The notes under the pieces are model-generated. The model saw only the letters and a list, made by a program, of their open reading frames with translations, was not told where the DNA came from and did not search any database. The position numbers and the translations under genes are program-made. Source: Crenobacter luteus (GTDB taxonomy: Bacteria; Pseudomonadota; Gammaproteobacteria; Burkholderiales; Chromobacteriaceae). Taken from it: a stretch of DNA of 64,000 nucleotides. This document shows, piece after piece, positions 34,529 through 43,364 of the stretch. How positions within the stretch are numbered: position 1 is the first letter of the stretch; each line of letters starts with the position of its first letter. The stretch lies in NCBI RefSeq assembly GCF_004345725.1, contig NZ_SLXG01000002.1, forward strand, positions 62,001 to 126,000. The letters are read 5' to 3'.

Positions 34529-36472
34529 TTAGCCGCGGCGGCCCCGGTCGGCGCCGGACAGCGCGCGGGCGATGAAGTGGCGCGGCACGCGCGAGCGCGG
34601 CACGCGGTGCTCGAACCAGGCGCGTACGTCCTCGTCGAGCCCGATGCCGTGCATGTAGTTGTACAGCGCCTTGTTCAGCGCGCGGCCGAGCGCGTCGTGG
34701 TCGACGCCGGTCGGGTCGATGAAGCCGATGTCGTTCTTGGCGAAGGCGCCCGGCGGCGGCGGGATCAGCTCGACGCCGTACTCCTCGGGGTTCTTGCCGA
34801 CCGGCGAGTGCACGGTGCACGAGAAGCGGTGGAAGAAGCCCGACTGGATGCAGCCGTTGTCGAACAGCTGGCGCACGTATTCGAGCGCGTCGACGGTGTC
34901 CTCGACGGTCTGGGTCGGGAAGCCGTACATCAGGTAGGCGTGCACCAGCACGCCGGCTTCGGCGAAGGCGTGCGTGACGCGCGCGACCTGCTCGACCGAC
35001 ACGCCCTTCTTCATCAGCTTCAACAGCCTATCGGACGCGACCTCCAGCCCGCCCGAGATCGCGATGCAGCCCGACTCGGCCAACAGCTGGCACAGCTCGG
35101 GCGTGAACGACTTCTCGAAGCGCACGTTGCCCCACCACGAGATCGACACGCCGCGGCGCAGCAGCTCCTCGGCCAGCGCGCGCAGCACCTTGGGCGGCGC
35201 CGCCTCGTCGACGAAGTGGAAGCCGGTCTGGCCGGTTTCGGCGACGATGGCCTCGATGCGGTCGACCAGCGTCTCGGCGGTGGCCGCCTCGTAGCGCGAG
35301 ATGTAGTCGAGGCTGATGTCGCAGAAGCTGCACTTCTTCCAGTAGCAGCCGTGCGCGACGGTCAGCTTGTTCCAGCGCCCGTCGCTCCACAGCCGGTGCA
35401 TCGGGTTGAGCATGTCCAGGAGCGACAGATACTTGTCAAGCGGCAGCCCGTCCCAGGTCGGCGTGCCGACCTCGCCGAACGGCACGTCGGGTTCGGGGAA
35501 GTGCTGGTAGCGCACCCGGCCCTGTTCGTCGCGCACGAAGGTGCGCACCAGGCGCGACGCCGAGCGCTTGCCGGCCAGGTGCTCCAGGAGAGCCAGCAGC
35601 GGGCGCTCGCCGGCGTCGAGCGTCACGAAGTCGAAGAAATCGAACACGCGCGGCTCGGCCAACTCGCGAAGTTCGGTGTTCACGTAGCCACCGCCCAAGG
35701 CAAGCTTGACGCCCGGGCGCGCGGCGCGGATCGCCTGCGCGATGCGGAACGCGGCGTAGACCGCGCCGGGGAAGGGCACCGACAGCAGCACCAGGTCGGG
35801 CGCGTGGCGCTCGAGCGCCGCGAGCGCGAGCCGGACCAGCGTGTCGTCGACGAGGTTGGTCGGCGCGGCGAGCGCGCGCGCCAAGGGGTCGAAGCTCGGC
35901 TGGCTCATCGCCAGCGATTCGGCGTAGCGGACGAACTCGAAACGCGGGTCGACCGCGTCGCGCAGCACGTCGGCCAGGTCGTTCAGGTACAGCGTCGCCA
36001 GGTGGCGCGCGCGGTCCTGCAGGCCGAGCGCGCCGAAGGCCCACGCCAGCGGGTCGCCGCCGTCCTCGTCGATGTAGACGTCGAGCGAGGCGAAGCGCGC
36101 GCCCTCGGGCAGGTAGTTGCGCGAGACGATGCGGTGGGCGAGCGTCGAGTCGCGGCCCTGCAGGAAGGCGACGGTCGGCGCGACCGTTGCCCGGTAGCGC
36201 TCGAACTGCTCGACGAAGGCGGCCACGTTGGCGCTGCGCCGGCGCGGCGGCAGCGCGTCGATGCGCTCGCGCACCGCGTCGAGCCCGGCCGGCGAAAACA
36301 GTTCGAGCACCAAGGCGAGCGCGAGGTCCTCCTGGCGCGCGTCGACGCCGTGCGAGCGCAGGAAGCCGGTCAGATAGGCGGTGGACGGGTAGGGGGTGTT
36401 CAGCTGCGTCATCGGCGGGATGAGCGACAGCACGCGCGTCGTCGCGGGGGCGGGGGTCTGGACGGTGTTCAT
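34529..36472 (-). CDS. Radical SAM protein of the B12-binding-type family, unknown substrate
   Basis: 647 residues. The iron-sulfur motif is Cys376-x4-Cys381-x2-Cys384 (HGCYWKKCSFCDIS), the CYW-type variant seen in a family of cobalamin-binding-like radical SAM proteins. An N-terminal domain (LIPPMTQLNTPYPSTAYLTGFLRSHG; GGGYVNTELRE near 260) resembles the Rossmann-like B12-binding domain but lacks the DxHxxG cobalamin ligand motif. The reaction is unknown. It is the last gene of a probable uvrD / response-regulator / radical-SAM operon. Confidence 0.82.
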   Translation of the reverse strand: MNTVQTPAPATTRVLSLIPPMTQLNTPYPSTAYLTGFLRSHGVDARQEDLALALVLELFSPAGLDAVRERIDALPPRRRSANVAAFVEQFERYRATVAPTVAFLQGRDSTLAHRIVSRNYLPEGARFASLDVYIDEDGGDPLAWAFGALGLQDRARHLATLYLNDLADVLRDAVDPRFEFVRYAESLAMSQPSFDPLARALAAPTNLVDDTLVRLALAALERHAPDLVLLSVPFPGAVYAAFRIAQAIRAARPGVKLALGGGYVNTELRELAEPRVFDFFDFVTLDAGERPLLALLEHLAGKRSASRLVRTFVRDEQGRVRYQHFPEPDVPFGEVGTPTWDGLPLDKYLSLLDMLNPMHRLWSDGRWNKLTVAHGCYWKKCSFCDISLDYISRYEAATAETLVDRIEAIVAETGQTGFHFVDEAAPPKVLRALAEELLRRGVSISWWGNVRFEKSFTPELCQLLAESGCIAISGGLEVASDRLLKLMKKGVSVEQVARVTHAFAEAGVLVHAYLMYGFPTQTVEDTVDALEYVRQLFDNGCIQSGFFHRFSCTVHSPVGKNPEEYGVELIPPPPGAFAKNDIGFIDPTGVDHDALGRALNKALYNYMHGIGLDEDVRAWFEHRVPRSRVPRHFIARALSGADRGRRG

Positions 36473-36503
36473 CTTCGGTGGCGGGCGCCGCGTCGCGGCG
36501 CGT

Positions 36504-38231
36504 TCACAGCGACCATTGCGACATGCCGAGCTTGTCGACGGTCTGTCGCCAGGCCTGCTGCAGTTTCTGGAATTTGGCGTGGGTCGGCACCGTCTTGCGC
36601 ACCTTGAGCATCAGCTCGTGCGCGCGGCGCATGTGGCTCTCGTGCCAGCCCTGGCGGTGCACCATCGCCAGCGTGGCGTTGACCAGGTTGAGCGTCACCT
36701 GGATGTTGTCGGGCATTTCCTCGTGCGCGCGGGCGAAGCGCTCGATCGCCGCCTCGTAGCGGCCGGCCTGCGCCTCCTTGACCGCGGCGTTGTTCAGGTC
36801 GACCACGGTCTGCACGTTGGCCGAGATCAGCTCGCGGCCGGCCTCGCCGCGCGAGGTCTCGTCGAACAGCGCGCCGATGCGCGACAGCAGGGCCTCGTCG
36901 TCGTGGTGGTTGCGCACCAGCTCGCCCATCACCGCGTCGCCGGCCGCGTCGTCCTTCTGCGCGTAGCAGGCGCGCGCGAAGGCCATCTGCGCGTCGGGCG
37001 TCAGCCGCGGCGACAGTAGCTTGTGGCGTTCCTTGGCGGCGGCCAGCAGCTGGCGCGCCTTCTGCGCCTGGCCGCTCTGGGCGTGGATCTGGCTGTCGAT
37101 CACGTCGGCCATCCATTCGCCGACCTCGTCGTAGCGGTAGTCGCGCCTGAGGCTGGCGAGCGTGCGGCCGGCCTGGGCGGTCTCGCCGCGCGCCAACTGC
37201 ACGCGCGCGAGGTCGGCGTACAGCGTCGGCTGGCGGTGCCAGGTGTACTTGGCCAAATCGAGCGTGGTCTGGCAGGCGGCCTCGGCGGTCGCCAGGTCGT
37301 TGTTGCCGAGCGCGAGCTCGGCGAGCGCCTGCTGGCGGCGGATCACCACCGGCGACAGTTCGGTCGCGGTCTTGAGCACCGCCTGCGCCTCGACCTTGCG
37401 GTGGTTCGCGCTGTGCAGCCTGGCGAGCCAGTCGTAGGCTTCCATCACGCGGCCGTTTTCGAGCAGCACCTCCTCGAACAGGCCGCGCGCCTCGTCGTAG
37501 GCGCGCAGCCCCGTCAGCGCCTTCGCCAGCCCGAGCTTGGCCCAGCCGACCTCCTTGACCGCGAGCACCTCGCGGTAGAGCGCGCGCGCGGTGTGGAAGT
37601 CCTCGATCTTCAGCGCCAGCGAGCCCTTGAGCTTCATGAAGTCGAGCGTGAACTCGCCGCGCTCGGCCAGCATGCGGTTGCAGATCTCGATCGCCGACAG
37701 GTAGTCGTGGCGCTGCACCGCCGCGTCGACGACCTTGAACGCCTCGCGGCGGCGCATCGCGCGCTCGAGCCGCTGGCTCAGCAATTCGCCGGTGAAGGGC
37801 TTGAGCAGGTAGTCGTCGGGCGCCAGCTCGGCGGCCGAGATCACGCGCTGCGCGCGCCGCTCGCCGGTGACGATCATGAACACGCACGATTGCTTGATCA
37901 GGTTGCGCGCCTTGACCTCCTCGAACAGGTAGAGGCCGTCGTAGCCGTTGCCGAGGTCGTAGTCGCACAGCACGACGTCGAAGTCGTACTTGGCGAGCTT
38001 GGCGAGCGCGTCCGACGCGCGCCCGGCGTACTCGACCTTGTCGGCGCCGAAGCTGGCCAGCGTCATCGCCAGCGCGCGCTGCATCTCGGGCACGCTGTCG
38101 ATCACCAGGAACAGCCGGTGGGCGTAAGGGTTGCGCCGGCCGCGTTCGGCGTCCGCGTCCGCTTCGGCGTGGCCGAGCCGGCTGGCGGCGAGCCGGGCCA
38201 GCGGGTTGGGAGGGGGGCTCGGTGCGCTCAT
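36504..38231 (-). CDS. Response regulator with TPR repeat output region
   Basis: 575 residues. Receiver domain about 38-165 with phospho-acceptor Asp90 (VVLCDYDLG), Thr122 and Lys144 (YLLKPF), all intact. The rest is a long helical array reading as TPR repeats (for example TARALYREVLAVKEVGWAKLGLAKALTGL). No DNA-binding domain or enzyme is visible, so it likely acts through protein-protein contacts. AAAGG precedes ATG 38231; the gene begins 11 bp after uvrD. Similar receiver-TPR proteins occur in pseudomonads, but their partners are poorly known. No histidine kinase is adjacent. Confidence 0.88.
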   Translation of the reverse strand: MSAPSPPPNPLARLAASRLGHAEADADAERGRRNPYAHRLFLVIDSVPEMQRALAMTLASFGADKVEYAGRASDALAKLAKYDFDVVLCDYDLGNGYDGLYLFEEVKARNLIKQSCVFMIVTGERRAQRVISAAELAPDDYLLKPFTGELLSQRLERAMRRREAFKVVDAAVQRHDYLSAIEICNRMLAERGEFTLDFMKLKGSLALKIEDFHTARALYREVLAVKEVGWAKLGLAKALTGLRAYDEARGLFEEVLLENGRVMEAYDWLARLHSANHRKVEAQAVLKTATELSPVVIRRQQALAELALGNNDLATAEAACQTTLDLAKYTWHRQPTLYADLARVQLARGETAQAGRTLASLRRDYRYDEVGEWMADVIDSQIHAQSGQAQKARQLLAAAKERHKLLSPRLTPDAQMAFARACYAQKDDAAGDAVMGELVRNHHDDEALLSRIGALFDETSRGEAGRELISANVQTVVDLNNAAVKEAQAGRYEAAIERFARAHEEMPDNIQVTLNLVNATLAMVHRQGWHESHMRRAHELMLKVRKTVPTHAKFQKLQQAWRQTVDKLGMSQWSL

Positions 38232-38242
38232 CGTGTCGCCTT

Positions 38243-40417
38243 TCAGGCTGGGTTCAGCTTGGCGTAGCGCAGGTCGAGCCACTTGATCCCGTGCTCGGCG
38301 AAGTTGATCGCCAGCCGCACGTCGTCGCCGCCGGCGCCCTCGGCGTCGATCACCACGCCGAGGCCGAACTTGGCGTGTTCGACCGACTGGCCGATGCGCC
38401 AGCCGCCAAGGTTGGCCGAGCGCGTCGGGCGCGGCGCGGCGGCCGGCTGGGCCCACGCGGCGCGCTCGGCGCGCGGCGCGGGCTTGGCCGACAGGAACTT
38501 GAGCAGCGCTTCGGGCAGCTCTTCGAGAAAACGCGAGCGCAAGGGGTAGCTCGAGCGCCCGTGCAGCATGCGGCTTTGCGCGCAGGACAGGTACAGCCGG
38601 CGGCGCGCGCGCGTGATCGCGACGTACATCAGCCGGCGTTCCTCCTCCAGCCCCTTGCGCTCGGCCATGCTGTTCTCGTGCGGGAACAGGCCTTCTTCGA
38701 GGCCGGAGACGAACACCGCCGAGAATTCCAGACCCTTGGCCGCGTGCACCGTCATCAGTTGCAGCGCGTCCTCGCCGGCCTCGGCCTGGTGCTCGCCGGC
38801 CTCGAGCGCGGCGGCGGTCAGGAATTCGACCAGCGCGTTGGCCGGCTCGTCCGGCATGTAGGAGGCGGCGGCGTTGACGAGTTCGTCGAGGTTGGCGAGG
38901 CGTTCCTCGCCGTCCTTCTTGTCGGCCTCGTACATGGCCTTGAGGCCGGAGTGCTCGATCGCGAGGCTGACGGTCTCGGCCAAGGTCAGCGCGGCGGCGT
39001 CGCGCTTGGCGCGCAGCGACTCGATCAGGGCGACGAAGTCGGCGAGCTTGCCGGCGGCGCGGCCGGCGCCGCCTGAGCAGGCGGCCTGCCATAGGCTGAC
39101 GCCCTGTTCGCGGCCGATCGCCAACAGGTTCTCGACCGTGCGCGCGCCGATGCCGCGCGCCGGCACGTTGATCACGCGCAGCAGCGCGTTGTCGTCGTCC
39201 GGGTTGGCGATCAGGCGCAGGTAGGCGAGCGCGTGCTTGACTTCCTGGCGCTCGAAGAAGCGCAGCCCGCCGTAGATGCGGTAGGGCAGCTTGGCGTTGA
39301 CGAGCGCGTGCTCGAGCACGCGCGACTGCGCGTTGCTGCGGTAGAGCAGCGCGATGTCGGACAGGCGCCAGCCGTCGCGTTCGAGCGCCTTGACCTCGTC
39401 GACGATGAAGGCGGCCTCCTCGACGTCGGAATGGGCCTCGAACAGCCGGATCGGCTCGCCGTCGCCGGCGTCGGTCCACAGCTTCTTGCCGAGGCGGCCG
39501 TCGTTGTGCTCGATCAGCGCGTTGGCGGCGGCGAGGATGTTGCCGGCCGAGCGGTAGTTCTGCTCCAGCCGGATCGGCTCGGCGATCGCGAAGTCGGCCA
39601 ACAGCGAGCGCATATTGCCGACCTCGGCGCCGCGGAAGGCGTAGATCGACTGGTCGTCGTCGCCGACGGCGAACACCGAGCCGATGTCGCCGGCCAAGAG
39701 CTTGAGCCACGCGTACTGCAGCCGGTTGGTGTCCTGGAACTCGTCGACCAGGATATGGGTGAAGCGCGCCTGGTAGTGCGCGCGCAAGGGCTGGTTGGCG
39801 ACCAGCACCTCGTAGCTCCTGAGCAGGAGCTCGGCGAAGTCGACCACGCCCTCGCGGCGGCACTGCGCGTCGTAGGCGGCGTACAGCTCGATCAGCTTGC
39901 GCGTGTACGGGTCGCCGGCCGACAGCACGTCGGCGCGCTGGCCGTTTTCCTTGTTGCCGTTGATGAAGCCCTGCACCGCCTTGGGCGGAAAACGCTCGTC
40001 GGAGACGTCGAGGCTCTTCATCAGCCGCTTGATCGCCGACAGCTGGTCGGCCGAGTCGAGGATCTGGAAGGTGTTCGGCAGGCCGGCGTCGCGGTGGTGC
40101 AGGCGCAAAAAGCGGTTGCACAGGCCGTGGAAGGTGCCGATCCACATCGCGCGCACGTTGACCGGCACCATGGCCGCCAGCCGCGTCTGCATCTCGCGCG
40201 CGGCCTTGTTGGTGAAGGTGACGCCGAGCACGCCGGCCGGGTTGGTCTGGCCGGTGGTCAACAGCCACGCGATGCGCGTGGTCAGCACGCGCGTCTTGCC
40301 GCTGCCGGCGCCGGCGAGCACCAGCGCGCTCTTGTTCGGCCAGGTGACGGCGGACAGTTGTTCGTTGTTGAGCCCGGCGAGCAGGCTGCCGTGGGGTTGC
40401 GCGACGTTCGGTTCCAT
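38243..40417 (-). CDS. uvrD: DNA helicase II UvrD (superfamily 1)
   Basis: 724 residues (E. coli 720). ATP-dependent 3'-5' helicase for nucleotide excision and mismatch repair. Walker A AGAGSGKT (35-42), FTNKAAREM, HILVDEFQDTN, GDDDQSIYAFRGA, QNYRS and VHAAKGLEF mark the canonical SF1 motifs in order, and the C-terminal VEHAKFGLGVV Tudor-like segment is present. Its only visible promoter is an extended -10 box 6 nt before the ATG, which predicts a leaderless or nearly leaderless mRNA. Confidence 0.97.
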   Translation of the reverse strand: MEPNVAQPHGSLLAGLNNEQLSAVTWPNKSALVLAGAGSGKTRVLTTRIAWLLTTGQTNPAGVLGVTFTNKAAREMQTRLAAMVPVNVRAMWIGTFHGLCNRFLRLHHRDAGLPNTFQILDSADQLSAIKRLMKSLDVSDERFPPKAVQGFINGNKENGQRADVLSAGDPYTRKLIELYAAYDAQCRREGVVDFAELLLRSYEVLVANQPLRAHYQARFTHILVDEFQDTNRLQYAWLKLLAGDIGSVFAVGDDDQSIYAFRGAEVGNMRSLLADFAIAEPIRLEQNYRSAGNILAAANALIEHNDGRLGKKLWTDAGDGEPIRLFEAHSDVEEAAFIVDEVKALERDGWRLSDIALLYRSNAQSRVLEHALVNAKLPYRIYGGLRFFERQEVKHALAYLRLIANPDDDNALLRVINVPARGIGARTVENLLAIGREQGVSLWQAACSGGAGRAAGKLADFVALIESLRAKRDAAALTLAETVSLAIEHSGLKAMYEADKKDGEERLANLDELVNAAASYMPDEPANALVEFLTAAALEAGEHQAEAGEDALQLMTVHAAKGLEFSAVFVSGLEEGLFPHENSMAERKGLEEERRLMYVAITRARRRLYLSCAQSRMLHGRSSYPLRSRFLEELPEALLKFLSAKPAPRAERAAWAQPAAAPRPTRSANLGGWRIGQSVEHAKFGLGVVIDAEGAGGDDVRLAINFAEHGIKWLDLRYAKLNPA

Positions 40418-40423
40418 GCGGCG

Positions 40424-40432
40424 ATTCTACCA
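40424..40432 (-). promoter_or_regulatory. Extended -10 element directly before uvrD
   Basis: On the minus strand TGGTAGAAT (TGn plus TAGAAT), ending 6 nt before the uvrD ATG. If used, transcription would start at about the A of ATG. Confidence 0.4.
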
Positions 40433-40512
40433 CCAGCGCCGCGGGCGCCCCGGCGCCGTTTCGTTCGGCGCGCCGCGGCGGATGCAGAACTGCGGGCGGG
40501 GTCGCCGGCGCT

Positions 40513-40728
40513 TCAGTGCGCGGGGCCGAGGCGACGGTCCGGCCGGGCGATGCCGCGCCGCGCGCGAACCGCGTCCCAGACCTTCTCGTGGAAGTGGTAG
40601 GCGACGGTGTTGACCAGCGGCTCGACGACGGCCAGCAGGCCCGAGACGCCGACGCTGCCGGTCAGCAGGTAGGCGACGCCGAAGGCGACGCTGAAGTGGC
40701 AGGCGGCGAAGGTGGCGGTCTTGAGCAT
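40513..40728 (-). CDS. DUF2061 family small membrane protein
   Basis: 71 residues starting MLKTATFAACHFSVAFGVAYLLTGSVGVSGLLAVVEPLVNTVAYHFHEKVW: two membrane helices and the conserved E-P-x-x-N-x-x-x-Y-x-x-H-E-K-x-W tail of DUF2061. Function unknown. ATG 40728 has GGGAGAA 6 nt upstream; the upstream in-frame start (40767) would lie on the -10 box. Confidence 0.85.
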   Translation of the reverse strand: MLKTATFAACHFSVAFGVAYLLTGSVGVSGLLAVVEPLVNTVAYHFHEKVWDAVRARRGIARPDRRLGPAH

Positions 40729-40756
40729 GGCGGTTCTCCCTATCGACCTTGATGGG

Positions 40757-40784
40757 ATGATAGCCATTCTCGTTACATAGCCAA
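40757..40784 (-). promoter_or_regulatory. Promoter of the DUF2061 gene with TGGCTAT direct repeats
   Basis: On the minus strand TTGGCT, 16-bp spacer, TATCAT. TGGCTAT occurs three times nearby (40760-40766, 40777-40783, 40808-40814), two of them overlapping the promoter boxes, in an AT-rich stretch. Confidence 0.45.
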
Positions 40785-40837
40785 AATCGAATGTTTTTAT
40801 ATGGCCGATAGCCAGGCTATGGGCGTCGCGCAGGCGC

Positions 40838-41620
40838 TCAGACGCGCTGGTCCATGCCCAGCGCCGGCATGTCCTCGTCGGGGCGGCCGACCGCGCGCGC
40901 CGGTACGCCGACCACGGTGGTGTGCGCGGGCACGTCGTCGAGCACCACGCTGCCGGCGCCGACCTTGGCGCCGTCGCCTATCGTGATGTTGCCGAGGATG
41001 CTCGCGTTGGCGCCGATCAGCACGCCGTCGCCGACCTTGGGGTGGCGGTCGCCGTGCACCTTGCCGGTGCCGCCGAGCGTGACGCCCTGCAGCAGCGACA
41101 CGTTGTCGCCGATCACCGCGGTCTCGCCGACGACGACGCCGGTGCCGTGGTCGAGCATGATGCCCTCGCCGATCGCCGCCGCCGGGTGGATGTCGGCGCC
41201 CATCACCTCGGAGATGCGGTTTTGCAGGAAGTAGGCCAGCGTGCGGCGGCCCTTCTTCCACAGCCAGTGGGTGACGCGCTGGCTCTGGATCGCGTGGAAG
41301 CCCTTGAAGTACAACAGCGGCATCGAGTACGCGTCGCACGCCGGGTCGCGCTCGTAGCAGGCGCGGATGTCGGCGCGCACCGCGCGCGCGATCGTGCCGT
41401 CGTCGGCCAGCGCCTCGCAGAACAGCTCCATCAGCGCGCGCGCGTCCATGATCGGGCTGGCGAGCTTGCTCGACAGGTGGAAGGCGAGCACGTCCTCGAG
41501 CGTGGCGTGGCGCAGCACGGTCATGTGCAGGAAGCTGGCGAGCAGGGGTTCGTCGCGCGCGGCCTCGGCGGCCTCGGCGCGGATCGCCTCCCACAGCGGG
41601 TCGGGGGCGGTGACGGTCAT
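40838..41620 (-). CDS. cysE: Serine O-acetyltransferase CysE
   Basis: 260 residues (E. coli 273). Acetylates L-serine from acetyl-CoA, the first step of cysteine synthesis. An N-terminal helical SAT domain (LWEAIRAEAAEAARDEPLLASFLHMTVL) is followed by left-handed beta-helix hexapeptides including DIHPAAAIGEGIMLDHGTGVVVGE and GGTGK. The extreme C-terminus is VPARAVGRPDEDMPALGMDQRV, without the terminal Ile that docks into CysK in many species. GGAG lies 7 nt before ATG. Functionally linked to the sulfate operon at 28-32 kb. Confidence 0.96.
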   Translation of the reverse strand: MTVTAPDPLWEAIRAEAAEAARDEPLLASFLHMTVLRHATLEDVLAFHLSSKLASPIMDARALMELFCEALADDGTIARAVRADIRACYERDPACDAYSMPLLYFKGFHAIQSQRVTHWLWKKGRRTLAYFLQNRISEVMGADIHPAAAIGEGIMLDHGTGVVVGETAVIGDNVSLLQGVTLGGTGKVHGDRHPKVGDGVLIGANASILGNITIGDGAKVGAGSVVLDDVPAHTTVVGVPARAVGRPDEDMPALGMDQRV

Positions 41621-41702
41621 GGTCGAACTCCGGATTTCATGTCTTTTCTATTATTGCGCGCGCGGCCCATGACATGGATATGTCTGCTGCACCGCAAAGA
41701 CG

Positions 41703-41726
41703 ACGCCCCCGGCGCGGCGGGGGCGT
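41703..41726 (-). terminator. Probable terminator of rng
   Basis: ACGCCCCC / GGGGGCGT stem with an 8-nt GC loop followed on the minus strand by CGTCTTT, 76 bp past the rng stop. Confidence 0.5.
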
Positions 41727-41736
41727 GGCGTCCGGC

Positions 41737-41746
41737 GTTGGCCGAG
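41737..41746 (+). repeat. Intergenic single copy of the GTTGGCCGAG repeat
   Basis: Exact 10-mer in the rng-cysE intergenic region, outside any gene. Confidence 0.7.
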
Positions 41747-41802
41747 CGGGCGGGCCGTGAACGCAGATGGGGTGGAAGGCGCCATGCGCAAGGCGCCGCG
41801 CG

Positions 41803-43299
41803 TCACGACAGCACGACGTCGAACTGTTCCTGCGTGTAGGTCGACTCGACCGACAGCGAGATCGGCTTGCCGATGAAGTCGACCAGCATCGCCAGCGATT
41901 GCGACTCCTCGTCGAGAAACATGTCGATCACCGGCTGCGCGGCGAGGATGCGGAAGCTCCTGGCGTCGAACTTGCGCGCCTCGCGCACGATCTCGCGCTG
42001 GATCTCGTAGCACACCGTCTGCGGCGTCTTGATCTCGCCGCGGCCCTGGCAGGTCGGGCACGGCTCGCACAGCACGTGCGCGAGGCTCTCGCGCGTGCGC
42101 TTGCGGGTGATCTCGACCAGGCCGAGGCTGGTGAAGCCGTTCAGCGTCACGCGGGTGCGGTCGCGCGCCAGCGCCTTGGCGAGCTCGGCCAGCACCTGGT
42201 TGCGGTGCTCCTCGTTATCCATGTCGATGAAGTCGACGATGATGATGCCGCCGAGGTTGCGGAGCCGCAGCTGGCGCGCGATCGCGTAGGTCGACTCGAG
42301 GTTGGTCTTGAAGATGGTCTCGTCGAAGTTGCGGTTGCCGACGAAGCCGCCGGTGTTGACGTCTATCGTCGTCATCGCCTCGGTCTGGTCGAGGATCAGG
42401 TAGCCGCCGTACTTGAGGTTGACGCGGCGCGCCAGCGCCTTGTCGATCTCGGCCTCGATGCCGTGCAATTCGAACAGCGGGCGGTCGCCGCTGTAGCGCT
42501 CGATCTTGGCCACCGCCTGGTTCACGTACAGCTCGGCGAACTCGGCCATCTTGGCGTAGTTCTCGGTCGAGTCGACGATCACCCGTTCGGTCGACTCGCT
42601 GACCATGTCGCGCAGCACGCGCAGCGACAGCGACAGATCCTGGTACAGCAGGCTCTGCGCCGGCTCGTGCTCGGACTTGTAGCGGATGTCGGCCCACAGC
42701 TTCGACAGGTACTCGATGTCGGCCAGCAGTTCAGAGTCGGTCGCGGTCTCGGCGCTGGTGCGGATGATGTAGCCGCGCGGTCCGCCCGGCGGCAACAGCT
42801 TCTCGAGCCGGCCCTTGAGCGCCAGCCTGTCCTCCTCGTGCTCGATCTTCTGCGAGATGCCGATATGTTCTTCCTGCGGCAGGTGCACGAGGAAGCGGCC
42901 GGCCAGGCTGATCTGCGTGCTGAGGCGCGCGCCCTTGGTGCCGATCGGGTCCTTGATCACCTGCACCAGCACCGTCTGGCCCTCGAACAGCATGCGTTCG
43001 ATGCGCTGCGGCTCGGCCGGGTGCTGGCGCTGCTCGAACACGTCGGCGATGTGCAGGAAGGCGGCGCGTTCGAGGCCGATCTCGATGAAGGCGCTCTGCA
43101 TGCCCGGCAGCACCCTTTTCACCTGGCCCAGATAGATGTTGCCGACGATGCCGCGGCTGGCGGCGCGCTCGACGTGCAGCTCCTGCACGACGCTGTCTTC
43201 CACCACCGCCACGCGGGTTTCCTGCGGCGTGATGTTGACCAGGATCTGTTCCTTGGGCCGCGGCACGTCGCGCGGCAGGGCAATCGGTTGGTGCAGCAT
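41803..43299 (-). CDS. rng: Ribonuclease G
   Basis: 498 residues (E. coli 489). Endoribonuclease that matures 16S rRNA 5' ends and decays some mRNAs. An S1 RNA-binding domain (GNIYLGQVKRVLPGMQSAFIEIG) is followed by the catalytic domain with DVNTGGFVG and IDMDNEEHR metal-binding aspartates, and the zinc-link cysteines CPTC. No long C-terminal scaffold, so RNase G rather than RNase E. ATG 43299 was chosen from homology; the frame is open much further. Follows maf on the same strand, a conserved arrangement. Confidence 0.96.
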   Translation of the reverse strand: MLHQPIALPRDVPRPKEQILVNITPQETRVAVVEDSVVQELHVERAASRGIVGNIYLGQVKRVLPGMQSAFIEIGLERAAFLHIADVFEQRQHPAEPQRIERMLFEGQTVLVQVIKDPIGTKGARLSTQISLAGRFLVHLPQEEHIGISQKIEHEEDRLALKGRLEKLLPPGGPRGYIIRTSAETATDSELLADIEYLSKLWADIRYKSEHEPAQSLLYQDLSLSLRVLRDMVSESTERVIVDSTENYAKMAEFAELYVNQAVAKIERYSGDRPLFELHGIEAEIDKALARRVNLKYGGYLILDQTEAMTTIDVNTGGFVGNRNFDETIFKTNLESTYAIARQLRLRNLGGIIIVDFIDMDNEEHRNQVLAELAKALARDRTRVTLNGFTSLGLVEITRKRTRESLAHVLCEPCPTCQGRGEIKTPQTVCYEIQREIVREARKFDARSFRILAAQPVIDMFLDEESQSLAMLVDFIGKPISLSVESTYTQEQFDVVLS

Positions 43300-43329
43300 G
43301 GCGTTGTCTCTTTGTTGAATGGGTTTTGT

Positions 43330-43351
43330 GCTGGCGCGCACGCGCGCCAGC
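43330..43351. promoter_or_regulatory. Inverted repeat in the maf-rng intergenic space
   Basis: GCTGGCGCG-CACG-CGCGCCAGC, perfect 9-bp stem between the maf stop and the rng start. No T-run; perhaps an RNA hairpin affecting rng expression. RNase G/E messages are often controlled through their 5' leaders. Confidence 0.3.
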
Positions 43352-43364
43352 GCGAAGCCCGCTC

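Noticed and set aside
43330-43351. maf-rng hairpin as an intrinsic terminator
   Set aside because: No T-tract on either side, and maf-rng pairs are commonly co-transcribed.
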